Below are positions 1-12,739 of a DNA stretch of 64,000 bases, piece by piece. Source of the DNA: Mimachlamys varia (lineage: Eukaryota > Mollusca > Bivalvia > Pectinida > Pectinidae); assembly GCA_947623455.1 (NCBI GenBank), contig OX392532.1, positions 27,998,792-28,062,791 of the forward strand. The letters are read 5' to 3'. Numbering within the stretch: the stretch's first letter is position 1; every line of letters starts with the position of its first letter. The translations under genes and the position numbers were made by a program. Under the pieces are notes generated by a model, which worked only from the letters and a program-made list of their open reading frames with translations, did no database searches and had not been told where the DNA came from.

Positions 1-480
1 GTTATAGGGAAAACACAGCAGATATGAAGGCGTGGGTCTCCTTTGTGTGGTAGTGGCTCTTACAGATAATATCACGCATAATCTTCTTCTGGATCTTTGG
101 TTCAGTGAACATTTGAATAAATGTTTCAACCGTGTTTTCACCAAAATTAAGAAATATGAATTAGCCGTTAGGTAATCCATATTGTACAGTCATGTTCAAG
201 ATTAAATATGATGTCGGTCAAACAGTGAAGATATCACGTACCTGATGATTGACCTCATTCCCCTTTTAACTATACAAACCTTTCAATTTGGAGAGTTCAT
301 ATATGTTTTGACGGATGAATTAGTTGTTTTCTTGGTTTAGATTGTTATTTAGTACAATCCTTGGTCCGTTAGTTTACGCTTTTGCATTATCTTGTGTTCA
401 ATTGAAACTAATTTTGTTTTAACATGAAAAAGCTATCATAGTGAATATTTCTAAATAGAAGAAGTAAAAGAAAACTATTT
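1..480. other. non-coding, nothing recognised
   Basis: AT-rich sequence with no convincing ORF, RNA gene or repeat that I could identify. Confidence 0.5.
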
Positions 481-513
481 ACAGACACTGTTGCTATCGA
501 TAGTGTGAATAAG

Positions 514-601
514 TGACGTCATATCCATAGAAATTGATAACTGCAAGAAATTGTGACGTCAAATGTATATAATATTCATGACGTCATAGATTATGACGTC
601 A
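514..601. promoter_or_regulatory. cluster of four CRE palindromes
   Basis: Four perfect copies of the CREB/ATF palindrome TGACGTCA lie at 514-521, 554-561, 579-586 and 594-601. Such sites bind CREB/ATF bZIP dimers. The spacing (40, 25 and 15 bp start to start) is irregular and the flanks differ, so this is not a simple tandem repeat. No gene start can be tied to it in this window; it could be an enhancer or a promoter for a gene outside it. Confidence 0.5.
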
Positions 602-1578
602 TGCATACACGTGATATATGCAATGCTAGAATGATTATGATTCACTGTTTGTAGCCGTTGTATACCATAATAACTTGTTAATAAAAGATTAAGAAAATGA
701 TCGAGTTGCAGCTCAGGGCAGAATGTAGGAAATTGTGAAATTAAAAATAGAATTATGAAAGGGGTAACATAAAGCCAAAACCTCACTTGCGTTTTACATT
801 CAGGATTATTCAAAGCCGACTTCGAAAACCTATAACACTTTGGTGATATCAACTCTGGAAGCTGGCGTACAAGACGTCAAGAAAATTCATATAAAAATTA
901 CACGTAAATACTTTACATCAACCGAGAGAAACCCAGCAGAATTATGTCGCCTATTCGAGATCAATAGCACGTTCGCCCAACACAGATCTGACAGGAATGT
1001 TTGCCACAAGGAAAGGAAATACACTACGCTGTCTTTGCCAGCAAGCAGCGTAGCAGACGACACGACCCAGCCGATCAGACCACCAAATGGGCGTGTACAA
1101 ACAAGGTTGCTGGTCACGTGACTCTGTCAGGTTTTAGTGTTTGCAGGCCTAGCCAGGCATGTCTAGTAAGTGTTGGTCCCTACGTGCCGACCTGATTAAA
1201 ATCGTTCGGTGAAAGTACTGGATAGCACGGTCCATAACAAGCCAAACGATTAGATTTTGTTCATTGTTTCATGAATTTGATATTACGCCCTGATCCACTA
1301 AGCAACAAAACTATTAACTCCGATCAGAAACGTTTGGTGTCCGGGGAAACTTTAGCCATCATGGTCACCATTTTGCTCCTTGGGGTTTCTGTAGGGGATC
1401 TTGACCTGTATTTCACGATATGTGTTTTCGTTTCGTCTTCCGGGATTCGAATATTTGAAATTGTGATTTCATGATGTCGTATATACTGGTACTGCTTTGC
1501 AGTAGAGCTTGAGACAAAAGTTTATGATCAATGGGTGCAGCTAGTAGATAAAAAGATACATATGAATATAACTCAGAT
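602..1578. other. non-coding, no supported gene
   Basis: Short overlapping ORFs occur on both strands between about 840 and 1200, but none resembles a known family and none has convincing splice signals. The stretch 940-1200 looks somewhat less AT-rich than its surroundings. Nothing else was recognised. Confidence 0.4.
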
Positions 1579-1935
1579 TGAATAATAATAATAATAATTT
1601 GAGGTTCTAATATACCGCTTTATCATAACTTGAAGGTCGCCTAAAAGTGGTTCACAAATTATTATCCGTGGTAAGAGGGCCTTAGCAACCAGCCAATATC
1701 GTTCTCAACTCCCTGGGGAGCATACAACCGTTGCTGCTATCTCGGCGCTCACAGAATCTAGAATTCTACAAGTCTTGCACTGCCCAACCACGTACTCATT
1801 TACAGCTGAGTAGACTGGAACAAGCGGAGTAAAATATCTTGCTCAAGGATACAACACAAGCGCCGTGACCAGGACCCGAACTCGCAACCCTTCGATCACG
1901 AGCCCGGCGTCCTACCACTAGACCATCCTTTCTCC
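1579..1935 (-). repeat. tRNA-derived SINE with conserved central domain
   Basis: Read on the minus strand, this starts with a tRNA-like head. The A-box-like segment is at 1908-1925 (TGGTCTAGTGGTAGGACG) and the B-box-like segment at 1872-1889. A body around 1795-1860 contains a motif common to metazoan SINEs (a segment ending in CAGCTGTAAATGAGTAC). The element ends at lower coordinates in an (ATT)n run at 1579-1598, a typical SINE tail. RNA polymerase III promoter and LINE-dependent mobility are properties of the class, not shown here. Exact ends are approximate. Confidence 0.7.
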
Positions 1936-2039
1936 TTGGCATGAATGACATAGCTTTTCAGCTCACCTGCTCGAAGGGCAAGTGAACTTATATATATGCT
2001 ATGACGCAGCGTCCGTCACCTGTTTCTATAATTCCCTAC

Positions 2040-2640
2040 TAGTCATATACCAAAAGGCCCATTTTGACCAAATTTAGTCTGAAACATCATTGTGAGAAGA
2101 GAAACCATTTTTTTTTTATAAAATGAGTAGTGGGGCCTAATAGGGGAAATATATCAATTTCTTTGTTAATCCTACTCCTTATGTAGGAATGAAAGGATTT
2201 GTTTCATATTTGAACTGAAACATCCTTGGGTGAACGGGATTCAAATTTGTTAGAAATAATAGGTCTAACTCCCGAAGGGCTGGGGTTGGGGTCAAAATGC
2301 AAAATGTTCTTTAAATTCCTTCTTCCGTAAGAAATAAAGGATTTTTTCCCCATATTAGTTCTAAATCATATCCATAGATGAAGGTAAACCAATTTTGCAT
2401 ATACGGTTAGTTTGATCTCTAAGGGGCCTGAAGGGCTGGGCTCAATAGGGGAAATATAGCAATTTCTTTAAAAATCCTTCTTCTTCAATAGGAACGAAAG
2501 AATACTATTCAGATTTGTCCTTTGGTGAAGGGTAATCAATTTTGTATAAACTATTAGTCTGCCCCCCCCCCCCCCCCCGAGGACCTAATGGAGGAATGTA
2601 GTAAATTATTTTAAATCGTGTAAAGGAATGACAAGATAGT
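2040..2640. repeat. degenerate ~180-bp tandem repeat, family A
   Basis: About three diverged units share phrases such as AGGGGAAATATA, CCTGAAGGGCTGGG and TTTGTATAAACTATTAGTCTG. The array includes an uninterrupted poly-C run near 2563-2578. Related units occur at about 22,370-22,880 in the same orientation, so this is a dispersed family rather than a single local expansion. Confidence 0.55.
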
Positions 2641-5530
2641 GTCAAAATGTGTCCATGATGGCTTTGATCAACACGATTCAGGTGAGCGATTCAGGCCCTC
2701 TTCGCATATTTTATTTATTAAACTACTGCTTTCATTGCTAATGTAGATTTTGTAGCCCTTATATATGTGCGTAGAATCACCTAAATGTAGACATATGCGC
2801 CAGAGAGTGAACAATTCCTACGCGGTGTAATCATCCGATCTGCCGTACCTGCCGCCATGTGCGCCTAGTCCTGGCGTGCTTGATAATGACCTCCTATTGT
2901 TATTGCTGCAATCCTGCTGTACAGTGACTGTTTCAGATAAAGTCGGTATATACCTCACGAGTGTAAATGAATAGATACAACATACTAATTCGGGAACGGC
3001 AGGAAAACATACTATGAAACCGGAAATGACATTCCTGTAACTTTGACTATAACCGGAAGTATATAAACTGATTGTTTATAAACTCTGGACAATACATATT
3101 TCCGTCTTCTGTCAATAAAGTATGTCGTTATTTCATAAATAAGATGATAGAAAAGGATAACTGCTCTAATGAATATTTAAAAGGAGTCAAGGACCACGTT
3201 TATCCCTAAATCATGTGAGCAATTTCACCGAATTGTTGTAGTTCCCAAAGAGTTGCATTGTGTGGTGGAGACGAAATTTCTGCAATATTGTCAATATAAT
3301 AGCTCATTAAATATGATATCAATTTGTAATCCACGTGTTTAAACGTATCAATTTCATTTTTCCTTAACCAACATTACTTAGTAAATTAAAAAGCTTTATT
3401 AAGATTAAATAATACCAACGCCGTTTGCTCTTCTTACATACCATGGTTTTTATGTGTTATTATTATTGGTGACAGGGCAGCATAACGGTCGAGTCTTTGT
3501 GTATTTAAAAGGTTTAAGTTCTTAAAACGTCGTGATACCAACAAATATGTCTGATCATTTCTATATCTCAGTACCATAAGGAATAAGCAATCGGCTGGCT
3601 TCTATAAGAGCAGAATCAGATGCTTTATGCGGGTGCGGTTGCCTTATCGATTTTCCTTGACGTCAATCTGAAGCTGTTTCCTAAAGGTGGTACCCTTCAC
3701 TTGAAAGCACAGCGCAAATGAGAAAACTCGATACATTTATCTAGGTTTTGGAACCGACTGTTAGGCGTATATGCAGTGATATCATCAGTGCAATGTAAGA
3801 TCATGCCCTTATTTATGTTGCATTTGTATATATTTAATAAAAAAAATCACATTTAAAACTCCAATCCCAATTGTTGTTTCCTTTCGTGGAGAAAGGAAAA
3901 TGGCAAAATGATTAATGGGTTATGGGAAATGTTTTAGAGGATGAAATATGTATGCCACCACAACATAGCAAATAATTCACCATCGTTCCCACCTTGTTTG
4001 TGTTAACGTTTAGTCGTATGCCAAATGTGTAAACAAAAGACAACATGTCAGGCTGTCACCAAGCTAATTGCTTTGATGGTCACTTATAGCATAACAGAAT
4101 TAGACTATAATATCCAAATGTGTGTAGTTTTCTCTTTTTACAGTATCTGTAATGTATTCCAGGTATATATTTCACGTAATTAAAATTGCAGTATAAATGT
4201 TAAGATAATTCGTTAATGTTTCAATGAAAAGGGACAAATCATTACTATTGAACATTACGATGCAAGCATCTGCGCTGCAAGTTGACATGAACATAATCCC
4301 AAGCGTAAGAACTGTCCGTTGATCGACCTTACTATGGTTGTAGTTCCTGCGACGCTCTACATATCGCAATCCCATCCTATATGGTGCACATTCATGGTTG
4401 GCAGTGATAACATGTGTTACACAGAAGTTTAAACCGTTTGAAACAGATAAGGTCATTCCCTAGATAATTATCGCTTTCTAACATTTAACATTTTCACAAA
4501 TCGTCATCATTGAACTATAATGCCACTGATAAGATGCCATGGCTTGCATAGTCTTACATGAAAAAGTAGTCTTAGAAAATGAACCTAATACACAGATACG
4601 TGCTACACCTTTATACATTATGTAGCTACTAGCTACAGTTTGCTGAACAATAAATTACACTGCATCTTGGAAATACACCAATGATCTCTTATATGATCTT
4701 TTGCAGGACCGAAGTTGCTGCCAAGCTATTTTTAATGGTATTGAAATGTGTCGTCTTTAATTTGTTCCTCTTCGTCGTTGATTTTTTTCGCTAACAACTC
4801 ATAATCTACGATTTTTTTGCACATAATATTATGTACATTTCTTAAATAGCGCCATCCTTATTATTCGTTCTGTAAAATATATGACAATTTACACTCTTGT
4901 TTTTCTCTTGCTGAAATTAAAAATAATTTCGTCCTTTTTCAGAAGTGAAAAAAATGTGCTCCTCCTTCGGATTATTTGTTCACAAATAAAAGATAATTTG
5001 TTTGGGGAGGCTTTTTTAAAAACTGGTAACAGATACCTTTACAAGTGATTAATTTTCTTTTTACATACGCTGACAGTGTGCTTTTGTAAGATCGAAAGCC
5101 ATTTATTGGCCATGCCAACCCTCTTGAACTCGAAGCCAAATGACACTTTAGACTCTTCACCATTTGTGGCTCACGTCAATATTTAATTTCTCACAAGATG
5201 ACCTATAGGTAGGGCTTACTACTTATTTGAATGGTGAGAGTGATGGTATTGATTTACTATTGGCGAGTTTGCCTGTCTTGAAAGCAAACACATTGATTCT
5301 TCAGTTGGGATATTTCTGTGATAGATGTCGATTGATTTAGTACATATCTAAAATATGAAATTTCGAAATATACAGGCTGATGAAGAATATAGACAAGTTT
5401 ATGGTTGTTAACTAGATCTCATTGGGAAATAATCTATTTCTTTGTGTGGTATTAAGGTCGACGTTTTTGATTGCGCTCGCCTTGTGATTTAATGTCTCTT
5501 TACCATTATCTCATTTCTCACTTTGAGTAC
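2641..5530. other. non-coding, nothing recognised
   Basis: AT-rich, with only short unconvincing ORFs, including one of 94 codons on the minus strand near 4172-4456 that matches no family I recognise. Confidence 0.4.
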
Positions 5531-5534
5531 ATTG

Positions 5535-5655
5535 AACCTAGATTTATTGGCCGATGGCGTCGATTAAGCCAAAGTGGCTTCCCTAACTCCGCGGCTTCTT
5601 TTCCTTCTAGCTCTTCCCGTAGATGTTCCTTTTGTTCCAATTTTTCTGTATTTTT
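5535..5655 (-). other. possible short coding exon
   Basis: On the minus strand one frame reads a charged, helix-like peptide (containing KLEQKEHLREELEGKEAAEL, then PLWLNRRHRP). It is flanked by an AG at about 5656 and a GTGAGA donor-like sequence at about 5528. The stretch is locally more GC-rich than the surrounding DNA. The acceptor lacks a clear pyrimidine tract and I do not recognise the protein. It could be an exon of an unseen minus-strand gene, a retropseudogene scrap, or chance. Confidence 0.2.
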
Positions 5656-5999
5656 CTCTAATCAATATCTAGTTCAAATTACGGTTTTATCCCCTCATTG
5701 GCTAATCTTGAATATTTCTCACTTAAAATGTTAATAGGAATCGTGTTCTGTTCTCTTTGAGTGTATTACATCTTGAAGTGTTCATGGCTTATAATTCATA
5801 CCATTTAATAAATCAAATGAATAATGCAATCTTTAATATCATCCCTTTTCAGGAAAGATTATAGATGTATGTCTGACATCTTTGTTAATTAGTTAAAAAA
5901 TATTGAATACCGTTTAATCAAGATCTATATGAATTTGTTTTTTTTATCTGGTTTGCATTAGCACCTTGCCTTTATTCGTCGATGAGCTCTTTTTCGTGT

Positions 6000-6560
6000 A
6001 TCGGTTATCTCTTAATGATGGAACCAGTGCCAATTTCGGGGAAAAGCATGCTTTGTTCCAATGCATTCGTAAGAGGCGACTAATGCGTTTCCTGCAGAAT
6101 CAGGGGTGTTTTCCTTCATGAGTGGACCTCCTCATCCCAATGCATATTCCATCGTTAGATGCGTTCAAGTATGCTCCCTGCAGAATCAGAGGCGTTTTCC
6201 TGTGTGTCTCTTGATTGGAGTTGCTTATGCCAATGTTCAAAGTTGGTTTCCTTTTGTGTCTCCTTGAAAGGAGTTATTGTGTTAAGAATATGTATTATAT
6301 ACAAGCCATTGAATTTTCTCCTTCGTGATGTAAGTTGTTCGACCAAATGAAACCAAGAGCAATGACCGATTATGCTATAAACATCAGAGAATACCGAAGC
6401 GTCAAGAAAACCATAGTTCGAACTCAAAATCAATGAAACTAGAGGCAAAATATGAACAAAGGAAAGATTAACATGGAGACCCCTGTAAAATACAAGAGAG
6501 TAAGATCAGGTGTTTCGATGTTGCTTCATCTACGACAACCGCCATGTAAGTCTTGGTCAC
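6000..6560. repeat. diverged dispersed duplications
   Basis: Two short related copies (sharing CCTGCAGAATCAG and GTTTTCCT) lie at about 6080-6120 and 6175-6205. The stretch 6421-6560 resembles 7696-7860, sharing AACTCAAAATC, ATGAACAAAG and GATTAACA. These are decayed interspersed repeats of unknown class. Confidence 0.4.
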
Positions 6561-6698
6561 ATCCAAGTTAACATAAATTCCTCACAGTTTGATGCAGTTC
6601 AATCCAAACTCAATGAAGTAAGAAAAAGAATAGCAACTGCCTTCGGAAAAGCAATTGGGATTCCTTAATAAAAACGGTATTTTTCAATCTTATCAAAT

Positions 6699-7440
6699 AA
6701 CCTAATGATGGTAGTAACCAGATATAGTAAGTGAGGAAACCTAATGATGGTAGTAACCAGATATAGTAGGAGAGGAAACCTAATGATGGGAGTAACCAGA
6801 TATAGTAGGAGAGGAAACCTAATGATGGTAGTAACCAGATAAAGAAAGAAAGGGAACCTAATGATGGTAGTAACCAGATAAAGAAAGAAAGGAAACCTAA
6901 TGATGGTAGAAACCAGATAAAGAAAGAAAGGAAACCTAATGATGGTAGTAACCAGATAAAGAAAGAAAGGAAACCTAATGATGGTAGTAACCAGATAAAG
7001 AAAGAGAGGAAACCTAATGATGGTCGTAACCAGATATAGTAAGAGAGGAAACCTAATGATGGTAGTAACCAAATAAAGAAAGAAAGGAAACCTAATGATG
7101 GTAGTAACCAGATATAGAAAGAGAGGAAACCTAATGATGGTAGTAACCAGATATAGAAAGAGAGGAAACCTAATGATGGTAGTAACCATATATAGAAAGA
7201 GAGGAAACCTAATGATGGTAGTAACCAGATATAGTAAGTGAGGAAACCTAATGATGGTATTAACCAGATATAGAAAGAGAGGGAACCTAATGATGGTAGT
7301 AACCAGATATAGAAAGAGAGGAAACTTAATGATGGTAGTAACCAGATATAGTAAGTGAGGAAACCTAATGATGGTAGTAACTAGATATAGTAAGAGAGGA
7401 AACCTAAGGATGGTAGTAACCAGATATAGTAAGAGAGGAA
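6699..7440. repeat. 39-bp minisatellite, about 19 copies
   Basis: The 39-bp unit contains AACCTAATGATGGTAGTAAC followed by CAGATATAGTAAG-type sequence. It is repeated about 19 times with point changes. Because 39 is a multiple of three, one minus-strand frame stays open for 285 codons (6665-7522) and reads a hydrophobic 13-residue repeat. I judge that frame to be a by-product of the repeat. Confidence 0.9.
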
Positions 7441-7522
7441 ACTGAAGTACATAGATAAGGCATGTAATACCGCATAATTTTATGCAATCAGGAAAACAAA
7501 CACTGGTGACTGGACAAGGCAT

Positions 7523-8135
7523 GTACGCAGTCCCTGTGTCACCAAGTGATTGTCTATATAAACACGAAAAGAGATTTTACATAGGTTAAATATGATATGT
7601 TTTTATAGATGCTTAATCATTGTTCTCATATCTCTTTCAAATTCGGAAGTGGAAGTGTAAAAAAAAGAACATAGAAGCGTTAACCATACCCTATTCATAA
7701 CTCAAAATCGATTAAACGAGAGCCAAAAAAATGAACAAAGATTAACACAGAGATCCTTGCAAAAGTACAAAAGAATAAGACCAAGGGTTCCGGAAGAGTA
7801 AGAGTATTTTAATTCATCGACGACACCCGTCATGTAAATTAAAGTGTTATCCAAATAAATGTCACATAATCAAAGTGGGAACTTAAGCCTCATTCTCAAT
7901 AACGAGTAGCCATATAGATACTGAATATCTCCCCATGAGACCAAGCCTATATTGGACCATGTTCGTCTCATTCGTGATGTATACTGGCAAACCTTAGGAG
8001 TCATGCAGTTGTTTCACCAATTACGACGAAAAACATACGGAAAGTCAACTAATCAATCATCTGCTAACAATATAGAAGCACAGCACATCAGCAGATGTCT
8101 GATATGAAAAGAGAGAGTAAAAAGAGAGAGACAAA
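7523..8135. other. non-coding, repeat remnants
   Basis: Contains the diverged partner (7696-7860) of the repeat at 6421-6560. No gene is supported. Confidence 0.4.
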
Positions 8136-8635
8136 AACCTATTCTGTAAGTGTAAACAAACTCTTGCACAACATTGCACCATTCAAGGTATAGCCTGTTA
8201 AATCTTTTCAATCTTACAATAAAGAGAAATAGAAACGAACACTTGCTCCGGAAGTGTAAACAAATGCTTGCACCACATTCGGCACCATTCAAGGTGGTGT
8301 AGCCTGCTAAATCCATTCAACATTACAAAAAAGAGAAAGCGGCCAACAATTTTTCCAATAGTGTATACGAATTTCTGCACCACATTTGGCACCTTTTAGG
8401 TATAGCCTCCTGCACCATTAAAACATTACAATAAAAATAAAACACCTGTTCCGGAAGTGGAAACAAAGGTTTGCACCACATTCGGCACCATTCAAGGTGG
8501 TTTAGTCATTTCTATCTAAAAAAAAGATGGAAAGAGATTTATACTTGTCCCGGAAGTGTAAGCAAATCCTTGCACCACATTTGGCACCATTCAATACGTA
8601 ACCTAATAAATCCTTTCAGCCTAACCGGAAGTTAC
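8136..8635. repeat. ~105-bp tandem repeat, about five diverged copies
   Basis: Units share CCGGAAGTGTAAACAAA, TTGCACCACATTCGGCACC and ATTCAAGGT, starting near 8137, 8250, 8350, 8450 and 8550. Spacing varies because of indels. No coding potential is supported. Confidence 0.75.
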
Positions 8636-10270
8636 GCCAACAATTAAAGCAAGGAAACATAAAGGACGCCAAGTAATGGATTACTCATTCAATATATTAA
8701 CAGTGAAAGTGATTCGAGCACTTATCTAAAATTTCTTTGGCAGCCACTTTAACCAGGAGACCCTACTATACAGTATATAATCCGATACGGCATATCATGA
8801 AGCTGACTCAAGTGCAGACATCGCTTGGATATTTAGCCACGTTCATATGCCCTAGAGTGATAGGAACGTTCTACCGCGGCATGCGTCGTTCACGCCGAGT
8901 CGATCCCTGTATATATATGTCAGTGCTGATGTCTACAACACGCTCTATCCTAAATTTATAAAATAGAAGGTAAATGGGCAATCTCGTTAGCGATATAGGT
9001 GAACGTGGAGTGTCACTCACTGGATGTAGTGTCTCTGCATACCTGGCAGGTAAATTAGTCTCCGGGTCTGATTTATTTATGTCGATGACGTGGCATCTCT
9101 TCTTACGATAAAAAGGCATAATTTCACTACGGCTGCCTACATTCACTGCCGTGATGCGCATGCCAAGACAATCGATAACAATCAACTACGCCATCTGGAG
9201 ATTGTTTCATTACATCACGTGATCAGATGCAATGATTGTTTCGTTTCATCACGTGATCAGATGCAAACGATATCTTCCCGTATATAAAATATAAAGAATC
9301 TTTCTTGTTTCACGATATACCGAAACAGATTACTTTTTAATTCAAGTGAATTCCGGAAGTGAAGATTGCCTACGCTCATCCGAACTTCCTTTTAGAAAAA
9401 AAGTTTCTGTTTTGCCGCATTAGATCAGACGTGTCATGTCATATATTCATGTATTTTAAGCTGCATCACAGGATAACCTGTCAGTGAATGGTAAAGATAA
9501 ATTTAAGACGTAGATATAATTGTGGTTTACATCCGGTTACGCATACCAACGTTGGGCGCTTCCGGATTGCTTGGATCAGTTATGCCACTACAAATGCCGC
9601 ACAAGTCTGTCGATCGTTTCAATGCTTAAATGCAAGAATCGCTTCGAAGAATATCATTGTCACAATTATTTATAGCCGAAAGATAATTATAATTATAGAA
9701 TTAGGTCTAGACTCACCAACATAATCGTTTGTCAACAGGAAAGTAACATATAAAAAAAATCATATATATAATCATGTGACTCTTTATTTAATTCAAGTTG
9801 AACAATAGCATAAGGAAGCATAATCACTTACCAGGTTCTTGATGGGTCCGTGTCAAATCAAATAAAGACAAGTTACGTTCATAGATTCTCCTTGACCCGC
9901 GACCGCCTGACTGAAGTTTATATCCGTAATCAAGTGTGTATACAGACAATTATAGCTAACTTCTGTATATATATATTTATAATAAGCTAGCTGCGCCAGC
10001 TAGAAATCACATCTCAATATCGACAAGTCTCACATAGCTGGAGTGTCGTTTACAATCCACCACATTGGGTCTAACCGTTATGTACATACAGTCGATATAT
10101 AAACTACATATGTTGTCCTATTATATCTGATGTAGGTCGCAACTTCTAAATCCGAATTTGTTGAATCTCTTCGATAAATCCGCTCAAAAACATCCAACAA
10201 CATGTGAATACACTATCCAGTGTTGTTGACTGAAATAAATATTGCGCAGTAAGGACGCGCGTTGTAGAAG
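8636..10270. other. non-coding; short E-box duplication
   Basis: Two nearby copies of ATCACGTGATCAGATGCAA lie near 9215-9233 and 9248-9266. Each contains the E-box palindrome CACGTG. Otherwise there are only short ORFs with no family resemblance. Confidence 0.4.
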
Positions 10271-10278
10271 TACTCGGT

Positions 10279-10427
10279 CACGTGGTTATTGCATCGATAT
10301 ATAAACCGCGAAAGACCCGGAGTTGCTTCTTTGTTCGCTGTGAGCACATGGTCGATGTACTGCCGTGAATGATCCCGTGAATGTCATCCCTGTTTGCCGT
10401 GCCTCGTTAATATCTTTGCTCTCTAAG
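10279..10427 (+). promoter_or_regulatory. TATA promoter plus probable non-coding first exon
   Basis: An E-box CACGTG (10279-10284) is followed by a TATA box TATATAAA (10298-10305), which predicts transcription starting near 10328-10335. About 100 nt further on, CTCTAAG|GTAAGG is a very strong 5' splice donor with the exon ending at 10427. CpGs are locally frequent. The simplest reading is a 5'UTR exon. The next plausible coding exon on this strand is the start exon of the zinc-finger gene at 26305, which would imply a first intron of about 16 kb. That link is inference and needs RNA data. Confidence 0.5.
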
Positions 10428-12739
10428 GTAAGGAAACATTTCATCAGTAATGTTGTGTGCTGTTGTCAGATATTTTTTGGCGTAAAGAGTGTTCATTCCA
10501 CCGGAAACTGGTAAAACTAGTGTGACGGATAACCGACCAGTGAGAGCCGCTATCGCCATTACGCCGTTGCACTGGGCCGTGCTAGCTACAGTATACGCAC
10601 AGTGTTGTCGTCTGCTTGTAGCGTCCATACTCTGTTCGCCAGCCACATGGGATAATCAGACGGCACATCAATACTCTTCATATAGCAGCGTGGTGTATTT
10701 CGCTACAAGCTGAAGAGCTAGGTGGGCCGCTGGTATATATTGGCTGTATGTGATGGAAGGTTTTGAGCTGATTTACGTGTAGTACATACATGACATCGTC
10801 CTTTGAAGAATGTGTAACAGCGAGGTTTATTATGAAATTCAGTCAGATGTAAAAGCCAATTTTGACTTGTTTATATTCACACCAAAGACAGGTTTAAATA
10901 CGCCAAGTAACATATCTAGACTTGCATTACTAGGATAAATGAGTCTGGGCTCTGATTGGTTGATTCATTAACCAATAAAAATATGACCATTCCAGAAAGA
11001 GGCTGATGTAAAATTTTGACCCAATTGTCTATTAGATATATAACACATATTTTATGGAATTTTCTCAATATAACAAAAGAAATAAAATTGAGAACTCAAC
11101 AAAAAAACAAAACAAATACTTTGTTTTGATTTTAAAATTAAAAAGAATGCTCCTTCTTTTGTTTAGAATCTTGCCATTAATCACATTATTTTGATATTTC
11201 AATTACAAAAAAAATAATTATCATTTAAAAAAAAAATTATTTCAATAAGAATCTTATTTAACACATTATTTAAATCTATAACATACCTAAAAAGAAGATT
11301 GGATGTTCAGTCAGATCCGTCGTGTTTTTTTTTAATGCATCTTTACTTGCATTCCTCTGTTTCTGCATGTATTTCTTGGGTAAACAGAATGAAGATGGTG
11401 GTCAAAGAATGACTTTGTTAGGTGTTCAAATTGTAATATAAAATTCAAATTAGTTAACAACTGTTATTTTTTCAAAAGTAGAATGGAAATTATTAAGGAG
11501 AAATATTGGGTAAAATTCCCCCAACTTCATGCATTGTTCCATCATGTATTAAATTTATCTTTAATAATAATGATATAAGTCGGCATATATTTTATCCTGT
11601 TGCCTCCTTGAATTCATAATTTTAATTTTTGTTTCCATGATTAATTATTTCCTTTTTTTTTGTTACAACAATTTGTTTAAAATATTATTCTTATCGTTCA
11701 GAATTTTTTTCTTATATGATAGGCACTGTTGGATCTCCAGAAACTGCCCTGTAGCATACTCCATCTATAAGTTAAATTATTTTCATAGATCATTCTGTGA
11801 GTTAAACTTTTAGAGTTAAATAGGATAAATATAAAGGATTGCTTTTCTGTAAATTTTGAAGATGGACAATAATTACATAATTCATTTATTAATCAGATAC
11901 AAAAGAGACCTTTTTGTCCCGGAGTTGCTTCCCTTTTATTCTATCTCAAACCTTTATAGAAAGTTCTGTAAAGTGTAGGACTTGCAGCAAATAGATCAAT
12001 TCAGAGTACAGTAATTTGGTTTGCATGTTGTCTCATTTCTATTTCAAATAACAACTATGGACATTTATATATAAACACAATCTAGAAAATGATAACAAGA
12101 AATATTTCATAATTTAAATATTGAAAAAAAAAATCGTATTTTACTACATAGGACTCTACAGGTGCATAGCTTCCTATAAGCAGGTACACAGGTGCATACA
12201 CATAATTTTTCTTAAAAAAAAACCCTTTAAATTACATTTGTAATAAAAAAATCAGACATGAGAGTCTGTACAAGAAAATGAGTGTATTTATTTTCTAATT
12301 AATTATACCTGAAAATTGGCACTAGAAGCGTTAAAATACTCCAAAGACTTTTAGGCAATCAATTTTTTGTGGGGGCCACCTCCACACCGAGCCTTCCGGG
12401 AGTTGGGCGTATCCCCTCCCAGTACCCACCCCCTCTTAGCGCCTTGGGTGCCACTTCGGCACCACATCTGCATACACTTCAAAATACCCCTAGCTACCCC
12501 ACTGCTCTGTACCTAATACAAGAAACTATTTAACATCAATTGTTTAGAACAATAAATATAAGCTCAAAAGGACTTTTGACATAATGTTAGCCATGAATGC
12601 TTTCAATCCCATCTGTCACTGAATTGTGATGATTTTACCAATTCAGCCTCCCATAAACAGTGATAGCTGAGTGACATATCTGCAGGAGCACATTGATACT
12701 GTAGAATATATATATGTCACCCAGCCTCTGAATACTAAA
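10428..12739. other. AT-rich intron-like DNA
   Basis: No gene is supported. A compact GC-rich block at about 12,370-12,475 stands out in very AT-rich surroundings but matches nothing I know. Confidence 0.4.

Noticed and set aside
1862..1935. Functional tRNA gene on the minus strand
   Set aside because: It is continuous with a SINE body and an (ATT)n tail, so it is a SINE head.
6665..7522. 285-codon minus-strand ORF as a membrane-protein gene
   Set aside because: It coincides with a 39-bp minisatellite; the open frame follows from the unit length, and there is no promoter, splice signal or family match.
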